Shown here: positions 18,494-26,658 of the stretch, one piece after another
Layout: the number at the start of each line of letters is the position of its first letter
Position numbering within the stretch: position 1 is the stretch's first letter
DNA from: Paragemmobacter amnigenus
GTDB taxonomy: Bacteria > Pseudomonadota > Alphaproteobacteria > Rhodobacterales > Rhodobacteraceae
Reading direction: 5' to 3'
DNA length: 64,000 bases
Assembly (NCBI RefSeq): GCF_009908265.2
Contig: NZ_JAAATX020000006.1
Span: forward strand, 186,001 to 250,000
Translations under genes and position numbers: made by a program
The notes under the pieces: model-generated
What the model was told of the DNA's origin: nothing
The model's input: only the letters and a program-made list of their open reading frames with translations
Databases searched by the model: none

Positions 18494-19432
18494 ATGGCTG
18501 GGGAAAAGGGCCGCCTACTCATCACCGGCGGCAGCGGCATGGTCGGGCGCAACCTGCGCGAACATCCCGCAATCGCAGGCTGGCAGGTGCTGGCCCCTTC
18601 CAGCGCGGAACTCGACCTGACAGATGCCGCCGCGGTCCGCCGCTGGCTGGCCGACCATCGACCCGATGCCGTCATCCACGCGGCGGGGCTGGTGGGCGGG
18701 ATACAGGCGAACATGGCGCGGCCAGTCGACTTTCTTGTCATCAACGCCGCAATCGGCCAGTCGGTCATTCTGGGCGCGCGGGAAGCGGGCATCACCCGCT
18801 TTATCAACCTCGCCTCGACCTGCATGTATCCGCGCGGGATGGACACACCTCTGTCCGAGGACATGGTGCTGACGGGCGAGCTGGAACCCACCAACGAAGG
18901 CTATGCCATCGCCAAGATCCTTGCCACGCGGCTGTGCCAGTATATCCGCCGCGAAGATGCCTCGCTGCACTACAAGACGCTGATCCCGTGCAATCTTTAC
19001 GGTCGCCATGACAAGTTCGACCCGGCACATTCGCACCTCGTGCCCGCCGTGATCCACAAGGTGCATCAGGCAAAGCAGGCCGGGTCAGATAGCGTAGAAA
19101 TCTGGGGGGATGGCACCGCGCGGCGCGAGTTTCTCTATGCCGGCGATCTGGCGGACGCGACGCTGCGGGCACTGGACAGGATCGACACCTTGCCAGACCT
19201 GATGAATGTCGGCCTCGGCCATGACCACAGCATCAACGACTATTACGCCGCCGCCGCCGAGGTTGTGGGCTGGACAGGGCGCTTCGTGCATGATCTTTCC
19301 CGACCCGTCGGGATGAAGCGCAAGCTGTCCGATGTCTCGTGCCTGTCTGCATGGGGCTGGCAGGCACCGACCTCATTGCGGGACGGCCTGCGCCGCACCT
19401 ATGACTTCTACCTTGAAAGGGTCGCCGCATGA
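18494..19432 (+). CDS. fcl: GDP-L-fucose synthase
   Basis: Fcl epimerises at C3 and C5 and then reduces GDP-4-keto-6-deoxymannose to GDP-L-fucose using NADPH. In 312 residues it has LLITGGSGMVGRNL and the catalytic triad S108, Y137 and K141 in LASTCMYP and GYAIAKI. These line up with S107/Y136/K140 of the E. coli enzyme. PCNLYGRHDKFDPAHSHLVP supplies the substrate-binding region. The gene ends in an ATGA overlap with the PLP dehydratase. The GT10 and GT11 genes in the locus are the expected users of GDP-fucose. Confidence 0.93.
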   Translation: MAGEKGRLLITGGSGMVGRNLREHPAIAGWQVLAPSSAELDLTDAAAVRRWLADHRPDAVIHAAGLVGGIQANMARPVDFLVINAAIGQSVILGAREAGITRFINLASTCMYPRGMDTPLSEDMVLTGELEPTNEGYAIAKILATRLCQYIRREDASLHYKTLIPCNLYGRHDKFDPAHSHLVPAVIHKVHQAKQAGSDSVEIWGDGTARREFLYAGDLADATLRALDRIDTLPDLMNVGLGHDHSINDYYAAAAEVVGWTGRFVHDLSRPVGMKRKLSDVSCLSAWGWQAPTSLRDGLRRTYDFYLERVAA

Positions 19433-20595
19433 CCTTCCGCTATCCGCTCGCCACCTCGTCCTGGGATCAGGCGGAATATGACGCGATCCAGCGCGTCATC
19501 ACATCCGACCGCTATTCCATGGGGGCCGAGGTCGCGGCCTTCGAGGCGCAGTTCGCACGGCAGTTCGGGTCTGCCCATGCGATCATGGTCAATTCCGGCT
19601 CCTCCGCGAACTTGCTGATGACGGCGGCGCTGTTCTACACCTCGAACCCCGCCCTGCGCCTGCAACGGGGGGACGAGATCATCGTTCCCGCCGTGTCATG
19701 GAGCACGACCTACGCCCCCCTCGGCCAGTACGGCCTGCGGATGAAGTTCGTCGATATCGACCTGCACACGCTGAACTACGACCTCGACGCGCTGGCCGAA
19801 GCGGTGACAGACCGCACCCGCGCCATCATGGTGGTCAACCTTCTGGGCAACCCCAACGATTTCGACCGCATCCGCGCCATCATCGGTGACCGTCCGATCG
19901 TGATGATCGAGGACAATTGCGAATCGATGGGTGCCACCTTCAACGGTCGCCAGTGTGGCACCCAAGGGGTGATGGGCAGCTATTCGGCCTTCTTCTCGCA
20001 TCACATCTCGACCATGGAAGGCGGCATCGTCACCACCGATGACGAAGAGCTTTACCACGTCATGCTGTCCCTGCGGGCGCATGGCTGGACCCGCAATCTG
20101 CCCAAGTTCAACCGCCTGACGGGCGAGAAGTCGGACGATCCCTTCGAGGAAAGCTTCCGCTTCGTACTGCCGGGTTACAACCTGAGGCCATTGGAGATGT
20201 CCGGCGCCATCGGGCAGGAGCAGTTGAGGAAACTTCCCGCCCTCATCGCAGGCCGCCGCGCAAATGGCGCGCTGTTCCAGGACAGGATGCAGAACCATCC
20301 CAAGTTCATCATCCAGCAGGAAACCGGCGAAAGCAGCTGGTTCGGCTTCTCCCTCGTGCTGCGCCCCGGCGCGGGGCACGACCGGCGCGAGGTGGTGCGC
20401 GACCTCACCGCCCGCGGCTTCGAATGTCGCCCCATCGTGGCGGGCAACTTCGCCAAGAATCCGGTGATGCAGCACTTCGACCACGACATCCACGGCAGCC
20501 TGAAGAACGCCGGATACATCGACGTGAACGGCCTGTTCGTGGGCAACCACCACTACCCCATTCCCGACGCGATCGAGGAACTGGCGCGGGTCTGA
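19429..20595 (+). CDS. DegT/DnrJ/EryC1-fold PLP sugar dehydratase, ColD-like (His in place of the PLP lysine)
   Basis: The 388-residue protein has the type I PLP fold of sugar aminotransferases: VNSGSSANLLM, GDEIIVPAVSWSTT and the PLP-ring aspartate D162 in EDNCESMG. Where aminotransferases have the Schiff-base lysine (KxITTGEGG), it reads HHISTMEGG with H191. Loss of that lysine is the hallmark of ColD (GDP-4-keto-6-deoxymannose 3-dehydratase) and RfbH. The Cys cluster that binds [2Fe-2S] in RfbH is absent, so ColD-type chemistry is favoured, with GDP-4-keto-6-deoxymannose from gmd as the likely substrate. That would give a 3,6-dideoxy sugar such as colitose. This is inference from the active site and context. 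Confidence 0.85.
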   Translation: MTFRYPLATSSWDQAEYDAIQRVITSDRYSMGAEVAAFEAQFARQFGSAHAIMVNSGSSANLLMTAALFYTSNPALRLQRGDEIIVPAVSWSTTYAPLGQYGLRMKFVDIDLHTLNYDLDALAEAVTDRTRAIMVVNLLGNPNDFDRIRAIIGDRPIVMIEDNCESMGATFNGRQCGTQGVMGSYSAFFSHHISTMEGGIVTTDDEELYHVMLSLRAHGWTRNLPKFNRLTGEKSDDPFEESFRFVLPGYNLRPLEMSGAIGQEQLRKLPALIAGRRANGALFQDRMQNHPKFIIQQETGESSWFGFSLVLRPGAGHDRREVVRDLTARGFECRPIVAGNFAKNPVMQHFDHDIHGSLKNAGYIDVNGLFVGNHHYPIPDAIEELARV

Positions 20596-20618
20596 CCCGC
20601 GCCCGCAGGGCGGCACCG

Positions 20619-21368
20619 ATGCAGGTTCAGGGCTTCATCATCCACCTCGACCGCGCCACCGCCCGCCGTCCCCAGGCGCAGCGTCTGGCTGCGATCAGCC
20701 CATGTCCAACCGAAATCCTGCCCGCCATAGACGGCCGCGCGATGGACCCCGTCGCACTGGAGGCGGCCTATTCCGCAACACCGCTCCTTGCCCCGCCCTA
20801 TCCCTTCCGCATAGGCGCGGGCGAGATCGCCTGCTTCCTCAGCCACCGCAAGGTCTGGACGGAGATCATGGCGCGCAACCTCGACGCCGCGCTGGTGCTC
20901 GAGGACGATGTCGATCTCGGACCCGAATTCCCGGCGGCCTTCGCGCTGTCCTGCCGCCACATCGACTCGCTCGGCTATATCCAGTTCCAGACCCGTCCCC
21001 TGCCCGCAGGCCGGACACTTGCCTCGGAAGGCTCCGTTTCCCTGATCCGTCCGGCCGTCCTGCCGCTCCGCACATCAGCCCAGCTCGTCAGCCGCGCCGC
21101 AGCCGAACGCCTGCTCGCCCTGACGGAACGTTTCGACCGCCCGATCGACACCTTCCTGCAGATGACCTGGCACTCGGGCATCCCCTTCGCCTGCGCCAGC
21201 CCCTCCGGCGTCTCCGACCTGACAGAGGCGCTTGGCGGCACCGTGGCACAAGTGAAGGCACAACGTGCCGCTATAACGGAATTGAAACGATCTCTCGAGC
21301 GAGCAGCCTACCGCAGTAGGATACGCGCTCTTGCCGCTCTATCGAAATGGAATAAGAATGAAAAATGA
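20619..21368 (+). CDS. Glycosyltransferase family 25
   Basis: The 249-residue protein has the GT25 signature: FIIHLDRATARRPQ at the N-terminus, GAGEIACFLSHRKVW, and the DXD-type LVLEDDVDLGPEFP. GT25 enzymes transfer galactose or related sugars in lipooligosaccharide and capsule synthesis. ATG 20619 gives the expected N-terminus MQVQGFIIHL, and the frame continues into the previous gene upstream. The last 25 residues become basic and A+T-rich (ELKRSLERAAYRSRIRAL), where base composition starts to fall toward the next gene. It ends with an 11-base overlap with the GT2 gene. Confidence 0.88.
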   Translation: MQVQGFIIHLDRATARRPQAQRLAAISPCPTEILPAIDGRAMDPVALEAAYSATPLLAPPYPFRIGAGEIACFLSHRKVWTEIMARNLDAALVLEDDVDLGPEFPAAFALSCRHIDSLGYIQFQTRPLPAGRTLASEGSVSLIRPAVLPLRTSAQLVSRAAAERLLALTERFDRPIDTFLQMTWHSGIPFACASPSGVSDLTEALGGTVAQVKAQRAAITELKRSLERAAYRSRIRALAALSKWNKNEK

Positions 21369-22218
21369 ACCGCTTCTGACGATCGGTTTGCCAGTTTATA
21401 ATGGCGAGCAATTCCTGCGCGAAGCGCTAGATAGTGTTTTGTCCCAGAGTTTCAGTGAGTTCGTGCTAATTATTTCTGACAATTGCTCGACTGACAATAC
21501 GCTAGAGATCTTACAAGCATATGCCGCGATGGACAATAGGATCCGGCTCAAACAGCAGGCCGCGAATATTGGCGCAGTTGAGAATTTTCGTTTTGTTTTT
21601 GACAACTGTGAAACCGAATACTTCTGCTGGGCCGCCGCTGACGATCTCCTAGATAAGTATTGGATTGAGAAACTTTTGCAGGTTGCTCAACAAGAGCCGT
21701 GCCTGGCCTTCGGTACAATTCAGACGATTGACTCGGCGGGGAAGTATTTAAACCACCCCGCCAATCATCGCTCTTTCAATTTTGTTGGTGCAGTTCCGTT
21801 TCGTCGGATAAAGTATTTTATATCACCCGGTCTTCTTGGAAAAGCCAACCCTATCTATGGCATATTCCGAAAAGCTGATTTAAAAGACGAATTCTGGACT
21901 TCTTTTAAATCAACCAGCTTTGGAATGGACGTGGCTGCGCTTTACAGGCTATTGGAGTCTATGCCGATACGTTCAAGAACAGATACTTGCCTTTACAAGA
22001 GACGACACCAGGGAAACGAGGCGGTTAATCCTACCCAAATACGTCGCAAACCCTTTTTCCGGAAAACAATGTTTCTCGTTTTCCTTAGTCAAAGTACTTG
22101 GCTGGAACGTTTGCTACTCGTTCTTGCCTACCCCATTGCTGCGTTTGGAGTGTTCTATGCTAAGTTTGCATATCTCATAATGCGAGCGATCGAAAGAAGT
22201 ACCAGGAACCGGACATGA
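21358..22218 (+). CDS. Family 2 glycosyltransferase (A+T-rich, probably acquired)
   Basis: The 286-residue protein opens with LTIGLPVYNGEQFLREALDS, ISDNCSTDNT, NIGAVENFRF and the metal-binding AAADDLLDKYW, so it is a GT-A glycosyltransferase. It is of the same subfamily as the amber-interrupted gene at 9933-10826. The C-terminus has a hydrophobic stretch (LLLVLAYPIAAFGVFYAKFAYLI split over two turns), suggesting membrane association. Base composition and codon use (AAA, TTT, TTA, ATA) are strikingly unlike the surrounding GC-rich genes, a sign of recent transfer. ATG 21358 is used; its stop overlaps the GT11 start (ATGA). Confidence 0.88.
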   Translation: MKNEPLLTIGLPVYNGEQFLREALDSVLSQSFSEFVLIISDNCSTDNTLEILQAYAAMDNRIRLKQQAANIGAVENFRFVFDNCETEYFCWAAADDLLDKYWIEKLLQVAQQEPCLAFGTIQTIDSAGKYLNHPANHRSFNFVGAVPFRRIKYFISPGLLGKANPIYGIFRKADLKDEFWTSFKSTSFGMDVAALYRLLESMPIRSRTDTCLYKRRHQGNEAVNPTQIRRKPFFRKTMFLVFLSQSTWLERLLLVLAYPIAAFGVFYAKFAYLIMRAIERSTRNRT

Positions 22219-23081
22219 TCCACGTGCGCCTTGCAGGCGGTCTGGGCAACCAGCTTTTCCAGTATGCCGCCGGTCGGGCGCTCGCCCTGCGCCGCGGAAC
22301 CGGCCTGCTTCTCGACACGCGCGAACTTGGCCGTGGCGGTCCCGCACATTCCGTCTACGGGCTGCACCACTTCGCCATCGAGGCACGCATCGCGCGCGAC
22401 GCCGATCTGCCGCCAGACCGGTCGCGCCCTCTGGCCCATCTCCTCTGGCGGCGGTTCGGGCGCAACCCCCGCTTCCTCCGTGAACGCGGTCTCGGCCTGA
22501 ACAGCGCCGTCCTTGACGCACCGGACGGCACCTATCTGCACGGCTATTTCCAGTCCGAAGCCTATTTCTCCGACGCGCTGCCTGCCTTGCGCCACGAGCT
22601 CTCGATCGTCACCGCTCCTTCCGCCGAAAATGCCGGCTGGCTTGCCCGCATCGCTGCCGACGGGGATGCCGTCTCGCTTCATATGCGGCGGGGCGACTAC
22701 GTGTCGGACGCAAAAGGCGCAACCACCCACGGCACCTGTGACGCCGCCCATTACCGCCGGGCCATCGCCGCTCTGACCGAGCGCACCGGCCGCACCCCGT
22801 CGCTCTATGTCTTTTCGGACGATCCCGATTGGGTGCGCACAAATCTGGACCTTGGCCTGCCGATGCATGTGCCCGGCCACAACGGCCCCGATGTCCCGCA
22901 CGAGGATCTTCGCCTGATGTCGGCATGCCGCCACCACATCATCGCCAATTCGACCTTTTCATGGTGGGCAGCATGGCTTGACCCGCGCCCCGACGCGATC
23001 ACGATCGCGCCACGCCGCTGGTTCGCGAACCCGTCCCTGTCGAATCCCGACATCCTGCCCGCCCGCTGGATCGCGGTGTGA
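22215..23081 (+). CDS. Glycosyltransferase family 11, alpha-1,2-fucosyltransferase
   Basis: The 288-residue protein has the GT11 motifs in order. These are the N-terminal RLAGGLGNQLFQYAAGRAL, then HMRRGDY (156-162) with the basic residues that hold the GDP-fucose phosphates, then ANSTFSWWAAWL near 253-264. GT11 enzymes add L-fucose, or occasionally L-galactose, in alpha-1,2 linkage. gmd and fcl upstream supply the donor. Length fits the bacterial family. It is the last plus-strand gene of the locus; the facing GT25 gene ends 4 bases away. Confidence 0.93.
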   Translation: MIHVRLAGGLGNQLFQYAAGRALALRRGTGLLLDTRELGRGGPAHSVYGLHHFAIEARIARDADLPPDRSRPLAHLLWRRFGRNPRFLRERGLGLNSAVLDAPDGTYLHGYFQSEAYFSDALPALRHELSIVTAPSAENAGWLARIAADGDAVSLHMRRGDYVSDAKGATTHGTCDAAHYRRAIAALTERTGRTPSLYVFSDDPDWVRTNLDLGLPMHVPGHNGPDVPHEDLRLMSACRHHIIANSTFSWWAAWLDPRPDAITIAPRRWFANPSLSNPDILPARWIAV

Positions 23082-23085
23082 CGGA

Positions 23086-23877
23086 TCACCGGATCGTTTC
23101 GCCCCGCTCGAATTCCCCGCGCCGGATCTCCAGCATCCGGCTCACCCCGAACAGTTGCCCCGCGACCCATGATGGCAGCGCATCCAGCGTCAGCCGCAGC
23201 CGGCGCATCTTGCCGCGCAATGTTGCCGCGCCCTTGAACATGCGCTCGGTCGACGCGACGGGCAAACGCTCGAGCTTGGGGTAATCCGCGAAATAATCCA
23301 TCTGCACACCGATGGCCGGTTCGATCTGCCGGAACCGCGCCCATGGCCGCGTCCAGAAATAGGCATCCGCCATGGCGTAGATCTGCTCTTCCTCCGCCAT
23401 CCGCGCCGCCGCCTGCGGACCGATCCAATAGGCTCCCAGCCCGTTCTTGTTCTGGTGGATGCGTACCGCTCGCCCGATCCCCTCGACCGACCACTCCGCC
23501 GACTTCGCCAGCAGATGCCGCCGCAGCACATATTCCAGATCATAGATCACGTCATCGCCCGCCGGATGCGCCGCCAGATGGTCCAGCACCGCCTTGGTCC
23601 GCGACGACAGCACCACGTCATCCTCGATGATCGCGCAGGCCTCGCCACCTGCCGCCACCGCCTCCCAGGCGCGACGATGGGACAGGAAACAGGCGATATC
23701 CTTGCGCCAGACCCCCCGAGTCCAGCTATCCGCGGCCTTCTGGCAGAAACTGTCCGGCACATCCTCGAGCGATACGGCATCGATGAAAACCGCCTCGAGG
23801 CCCAGCCGCGCAAGCTGCTCCTCCTGAAAGCGGCGCCGCCCCACATGGAAGGCGGGATTGATCACAATGACTTTCAT
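23086..23877 (-). CDS. Glycosyltransferase family 25
   Basis: This 263-residue protein is a second GT25 enzyme: it starts VIVINPAFHVGRRRFQEEQL, then has KDIACFLSHRRAWE and CAIIEDDVVLS with the acidic catalytic motif near residues 85-93. It shares only the family motifs with the plus-strand GT25 gene at 20619. It converges on the GT11 gene and is probably expressed from its own promoter in the 111-base gap to the peroxiredoxin gene. It may decorate LPS core or the same glycan as its neighbours; the sugar is unknown. Confidence 0.87.
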   Translation of the reverse strand: MKVIVINPAFHVGRRRFQEEQLARLGLEAVFIDAVSLEDVPDSFCQKAADSWTRGVWRKDIACFLSHRRAWEAVAAGGEACAIIEDDVVLSSRTKAVLDHLAAHPAGDDVIYDLEYVLRRHLLAKSAEWSVEGIGRAVRIHQNKNGLGAYWIGPQAAARMAEEEQIYAMADAYFWTRPWARFRQIEPAIGVQMDYFADYPKLERLPVASTERMFKGAATLRGKMRRLRLTLDALPSWVAGQLFGVSRMLEIRRGEFERGETIR

Positions 23878-23988
23878 GGAACCACAAGCGGCAAGGTCTA
23901 CGGCTCGACTATACCCAAGCCCCGCTTATTGCCAGAGCAGATCGCGCAAAGTGGCAAAGCCACCCCTTCGCGCGATCACGACTGTGCA

Positions 23989-24648
23989 TCACTTTCCGCC
24001 CACCTTCGCAAACCGCAAATACGGCAACCTGACATCCAGCTCCCCGAACCGCTCGCGCGCCTGCTCGTCCGTCAGCGCCAGCGCCACGATCATGTCCTGA
24101 CCGGGCACCCAGTTGGCCGGCGCGGCCAGCGGCACGCCATCGGTCGCCCGCACCGCATCCAGCGCGCGCAGGATCTCGGCGAAGTTCCGGCCGACCGACA
24201 TCGGATAGGTCATCGTCAGCCGCACCTTCTTGTCCGGCCCGATGATATAGACCGTCCGCACCGTCGCCGTATGCGCGGGCGTGCGGCCCTCCGACGGGGT
24301 GTAGTAATCTGCGGGCAGCATGTCATAGGCCTTGGCCACGGTCAGCGACGAGTCGTCGATGATCGGGAACTCGGCCGGAGCACCCCCGAACGCCTCGATA
24401 TCCCGCTTCCACTTCTGGTGATCGCCCACCGAATCGACCGACACCCCCAGAACCTTCGTGTTCCGCTTGGCCCATTCGCCCGCCAGCTGCGCCACCGCGC
24501 CGAATTCCGTGGTGCAGACCGGGGTGAAGTCGCGCGGGTGGGAAAAGATGATCCCGTAGCTGTCGCCCAGCCAGTCATGGAACCGGATGGTCCCCGCAGT
24601 GGACTCGGCAGTGAAATCGGGAGCGATGTCGTTGATGCGAACGGCCAT
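23989..24648 (-). CDS. 1-Cys peroxiredoxin (Prx6 family)
   Basis: The 219-residue protein has the Prx6 motif HPRDFTPVCTTEFG with the peroxidatic C45, and the long C-terminal domain PVNWVPGQD-like region (here PANWVPGQDMIV) typical of 1-Cys peroxiredoxins. It should reduce hydroperoxides in the cytoplasm with an external thiol reductant. ATG 24648 is chosen because AGGAGA lies 7 bases upstream; the frame extends 9 codons further without support. It is transcribed away from the aldehyde dehydrogenase gene. Confidence 0.94.
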   Translation of the reverse strand: MAVRINDIAPDFTAESTAGTIRFHDWLGDSYGIIFSHPRDFTPVCTTEFGAVAQLAGEWAKRNTKVLGVSVDSVGDHQKWKRDIEAFGGAPAEFPIIDDSSLTVAKAYDMLPADYYTPSEGRTPAHTATVRTVYIIGPDKKVRLTMTYPMSVGRNFAEILRALDAVRATDGVPLAAPANWVPGQDMIVALALTDEQARERFGELDVRLPYLRFAKVGGK

Positions 24649-24970
24649 GGCCAGTCTCCTGTCAAACATTCGCATTACAGATACGCCAATCGGAACAGGG
24701 TTTCATCCCCCTTGCGGATTTCACCGCCAAATTAGAAGGATGATCCGGCCCACCCCATCCGGCGAAGACGTTTTTCCCCCTGTCCCGTCCCGCCCGCAGC
24801 ACAGCGCACCGTGCCGCAAAAGTTTTCGGAAACTTTTGCAAATTCCTGCGAAGGAATTTGTCCTGCGCCCCTTGCGCCAACCTCCGCCCATCCGCGACAG
24901 GAAATGTCGCTGCGCCACTTGCCCCCGCCCCCTTGCCCTGCCACCTTCCCGTTAACCTCTGGAGGCTCCC
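24649..24970. other. Intergenic region between prx and the aldehyde dehydrogenase gene
   Basis: This 322-base divergent gap contains the two-hairpin element at 24816-24860 and otherwise no credible gene. It must hold the promoter of prx (minus) near 24660-24760 and that of the aldehyde dehydrogenase gene (plus) after the hairpins. A GTTAACCTCTGGAGG stretch before 24971 supplies the ribosome-binding site of the dehydrogenase. Confidence 0.5.
24816..24860. repeat. Two-hairpin palindromic element (single unit)
   Basis: The first perfect stem is GCAAAAGTTT (24816-24825) with AAACTTTTGC (24830-24839) around TCGG. The second is CAAATTCCT (24839-24847) with AGGAATTTG (24852-24860) around GCGA. The second stem uses the same AATTCC/GGAATT core as the element at 4930-4952, and the side-by-side layout is the same, so I read it as a diverged relative of the rpsO-pnp element. 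Confidence 0.7.
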
Positions 24971-26431
24971 ATGCTCATCAAGCGCGATTTCTACATCGAC
25001 GGCCGCTGGACGGCCCCCCTTGCCCCGAATGACTGCGCGGTGATCGACCCCTCGACCGAGGATGCCTGCGCCATCATCTCGCTTGGCTCGGCCGCCGACA
25101 CCGATGCCGCCGTCGCCGCCGCCAAGCGCGCCTTCCCCGCTTGGGCCGCCACGCCCCCCGCCGAACGCAAGGCCTATGTCGAAGCCATCCTCGCCCAGTA
25201 CGAAAAGCGGGCCGAGGAAATGGCGCAGGCCATCTCCCTCGAAATGGGCGCACCCATCGACATGTCGCGCGACAGCCAGGCGCCCTGCCTGCCCTGGCAC
25301 CTCAAGAACTTCCTGACCGCCTTCGACCATATCGAATGGGTCCGCCCCCTCGGCCCCCACGCACCGAATGACCGGATCGCGCTGGAACCCATCGGCGTCG
25401 TGGGCCTGATCACGCCGTGGAACTGGCCGATGAACCAGGTGACGCTGAAGGTGATCCCCGCGCTCCTCGCAGGCTGCACCTGCGTCCTGAAACCGTCCGA
25501 GGAATCGCCGCTCTCCTCGCTCCTCTTCGCCGAATTCGTCCATGACGCGGGCGTGCCTGCGGGCGTCTTCAACCTTGTGAACGGCGACGGCGCGGGGGTC
25601 GGGTCGCGCCTATCCACCCATCCGGATGTGGAAATGATCTCCTTCACCGGCTCCACCCGCGCGGGCAAGGCGATCAGCAAGGCCGCCGCCGAAACCCTTA
25701 AACGCGTCACGCTGGAACTGGGGGGCAAGGGCGCCAACCTGATCTTCGCCGATGCCGACGACCGCGCCGTGGAACGGGGCGTGAAGCACTGCTTCAACAA
25801 TTCCGGCCAAAGCTGCAACGCCCCCACGCGGATGCTGGTGGAACGCCCCGCCTATGACCGCGCCGTGGAAATCGCCAAGCAGGTGGCCGAGTCCACCAAG
25901 GTCGCCTCTGCCCACGAACCCGGCCGCCACATCGGCCCCGTGGTGAACAAGCGGCAATGGGACCAGATACAGGGCTACATCCAGAAAGGGATCGAGGAAG
26001 GCGCGCGCCTCGTCGCAGGCGGCCTCGGCCTGCCCGAGGGGATGAACAAGGGCTACTTCGTCCGCCCCACCGTCTTTGCCGACGTCAAACCCGGCATGAC
26101 GATCGAGCGCAAGGAAATCTTCGGCCCCGTCCTGTCGATCATCCCCTTCGACACCGAAGCCGAAGCCGTGCAGATCGCCAACGACACCCCCTACGGCCTG
26201 ACCAACTATGTCCAGTCGCAGGACGGCACGCGCCGCAACCGCCTTGCCCGCCAGCTCCGCGCGGGCATGGTGGAAATGAACGGCAAATCCCGCGGCGCGG
26301 GCTCGCCCTTCGGCGGGGTCAAGGCGTCGGGCCGCGCGCGCGAGGGCGGCATCTGGGGGATCGAGGAATTCCTCGAGGTCAAGGCCATCTCCGGCTGGGA
26401 CCCCGACGCCGAAGGCATCGCGGCGGAATGA
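24971..26431 (+). CDS. Aldehyde dehydrogenase family protein
   Basis: The 486-residue NAD(P)-dependent enzyme has the full ALDH active site: the TPWNWP motif with N151, ELGGKG with general base E249, NSGQSCNAPTRML with nucleophile C282, and EIFGPVLSIIPF. It oxidises an aldehyde to the acid in the cytoplasm. The ribosome-binding site TGGAGG lies just before the ATG. The next gene encodes a TMADH-type flavoprotein, whose oxidative demethylation would release formaldehyde or another aldehyde, so a catabolic pairing is plausible. The substrate cannot be read from the sequence. Confidence 0.93.
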   Translation: MLIKRDFYIDGRWTAPLAPNDCAVIDPSTEDACAIISLGSAADTDAAVAAAKRAFPAWAATPPAERKAYVEAILAQYEKRAEEMAQAISLEMGAPIDMSRDSQAPCLPWHLKNFLTAFDHIEWVRPLGPHAPNDRIALEPIGVVGLITPWNWPMNQVTLKVIPALLAGCTCVLKPSEESPLSSLLFAEFVHDAGVPAGVFNLVNGDGAGVGSRLSTHPDVEMISFTGSTRAGKAISKAAAETLKRVTLELGGKGANLIFADADDRAVERGVKHCFNNSGQSCNAPTRMLVERPAYDRAVEIAKQVAESTKVASAHEPGRHIGPVVNKRQWDQIQGYIQKGIEEGARLVAGGLGLPEGMNKGYFVRPTVFADVKPGMTIERKEIFGPVLSIIPFDTEAEAVQIANDTPYGLTNYVQSQDGTRRNRLARQLRAGMVEMNGKSRGAGSPFGGVKASGRAREGGIWGIEEFLEVKAISGWDPDAEGIAAE

Positions 26432-26450
26432 TCCGGTCCTGAACGGCTGA

Positions 26451-26538
26451 CTTCATCTCGGCCCCAAATATCCCCCCCCTCAACCACAGCGCTGGCGCCC
26501 GTGGTGACGCGAAGTCGGGTATTTGGGCCGAGATGAAG
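26451..26538. repeat. Inverted pair of TTCATCTCGGC boxes
   Basis: CTTCATCTCGGCCCCAAATA at 26451-26470 faces TATTTGGGCCGAGATGAAG ending at 26538, so two copies of the dispersed box lie head to head around 50 bases that include a C-tract. The arms could pair into a long stem. The element lies between two plus-strand genes and would tend to terminate or process the aldehyde dehydrogenase transcript. Confidence 0.6.
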
Positions 26539-26658
26539 AGGCAGTCGTTCCGCGCCCGATCCATGGCGCTTTCCGGCACCCCCATGTCGCGGCCAACCCT
26601 CACGCCCTGCCCGCCCCCTCGTCTAGGCTGACCGCGCCAGCCCCGAAGGACGCGCGCC

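Noticed and set aside
19429-20595. RfbH-type CDP-6-deoxy-xylo-hexulose 3-dehydrase, suggested by the nearby rfbF and rfbG
   Set aside because: The four-cysteine [2Fe-2S] motif of RfbH is missing, and the gene directly follows gmd and fcl; a ColD-like reaction fits better.
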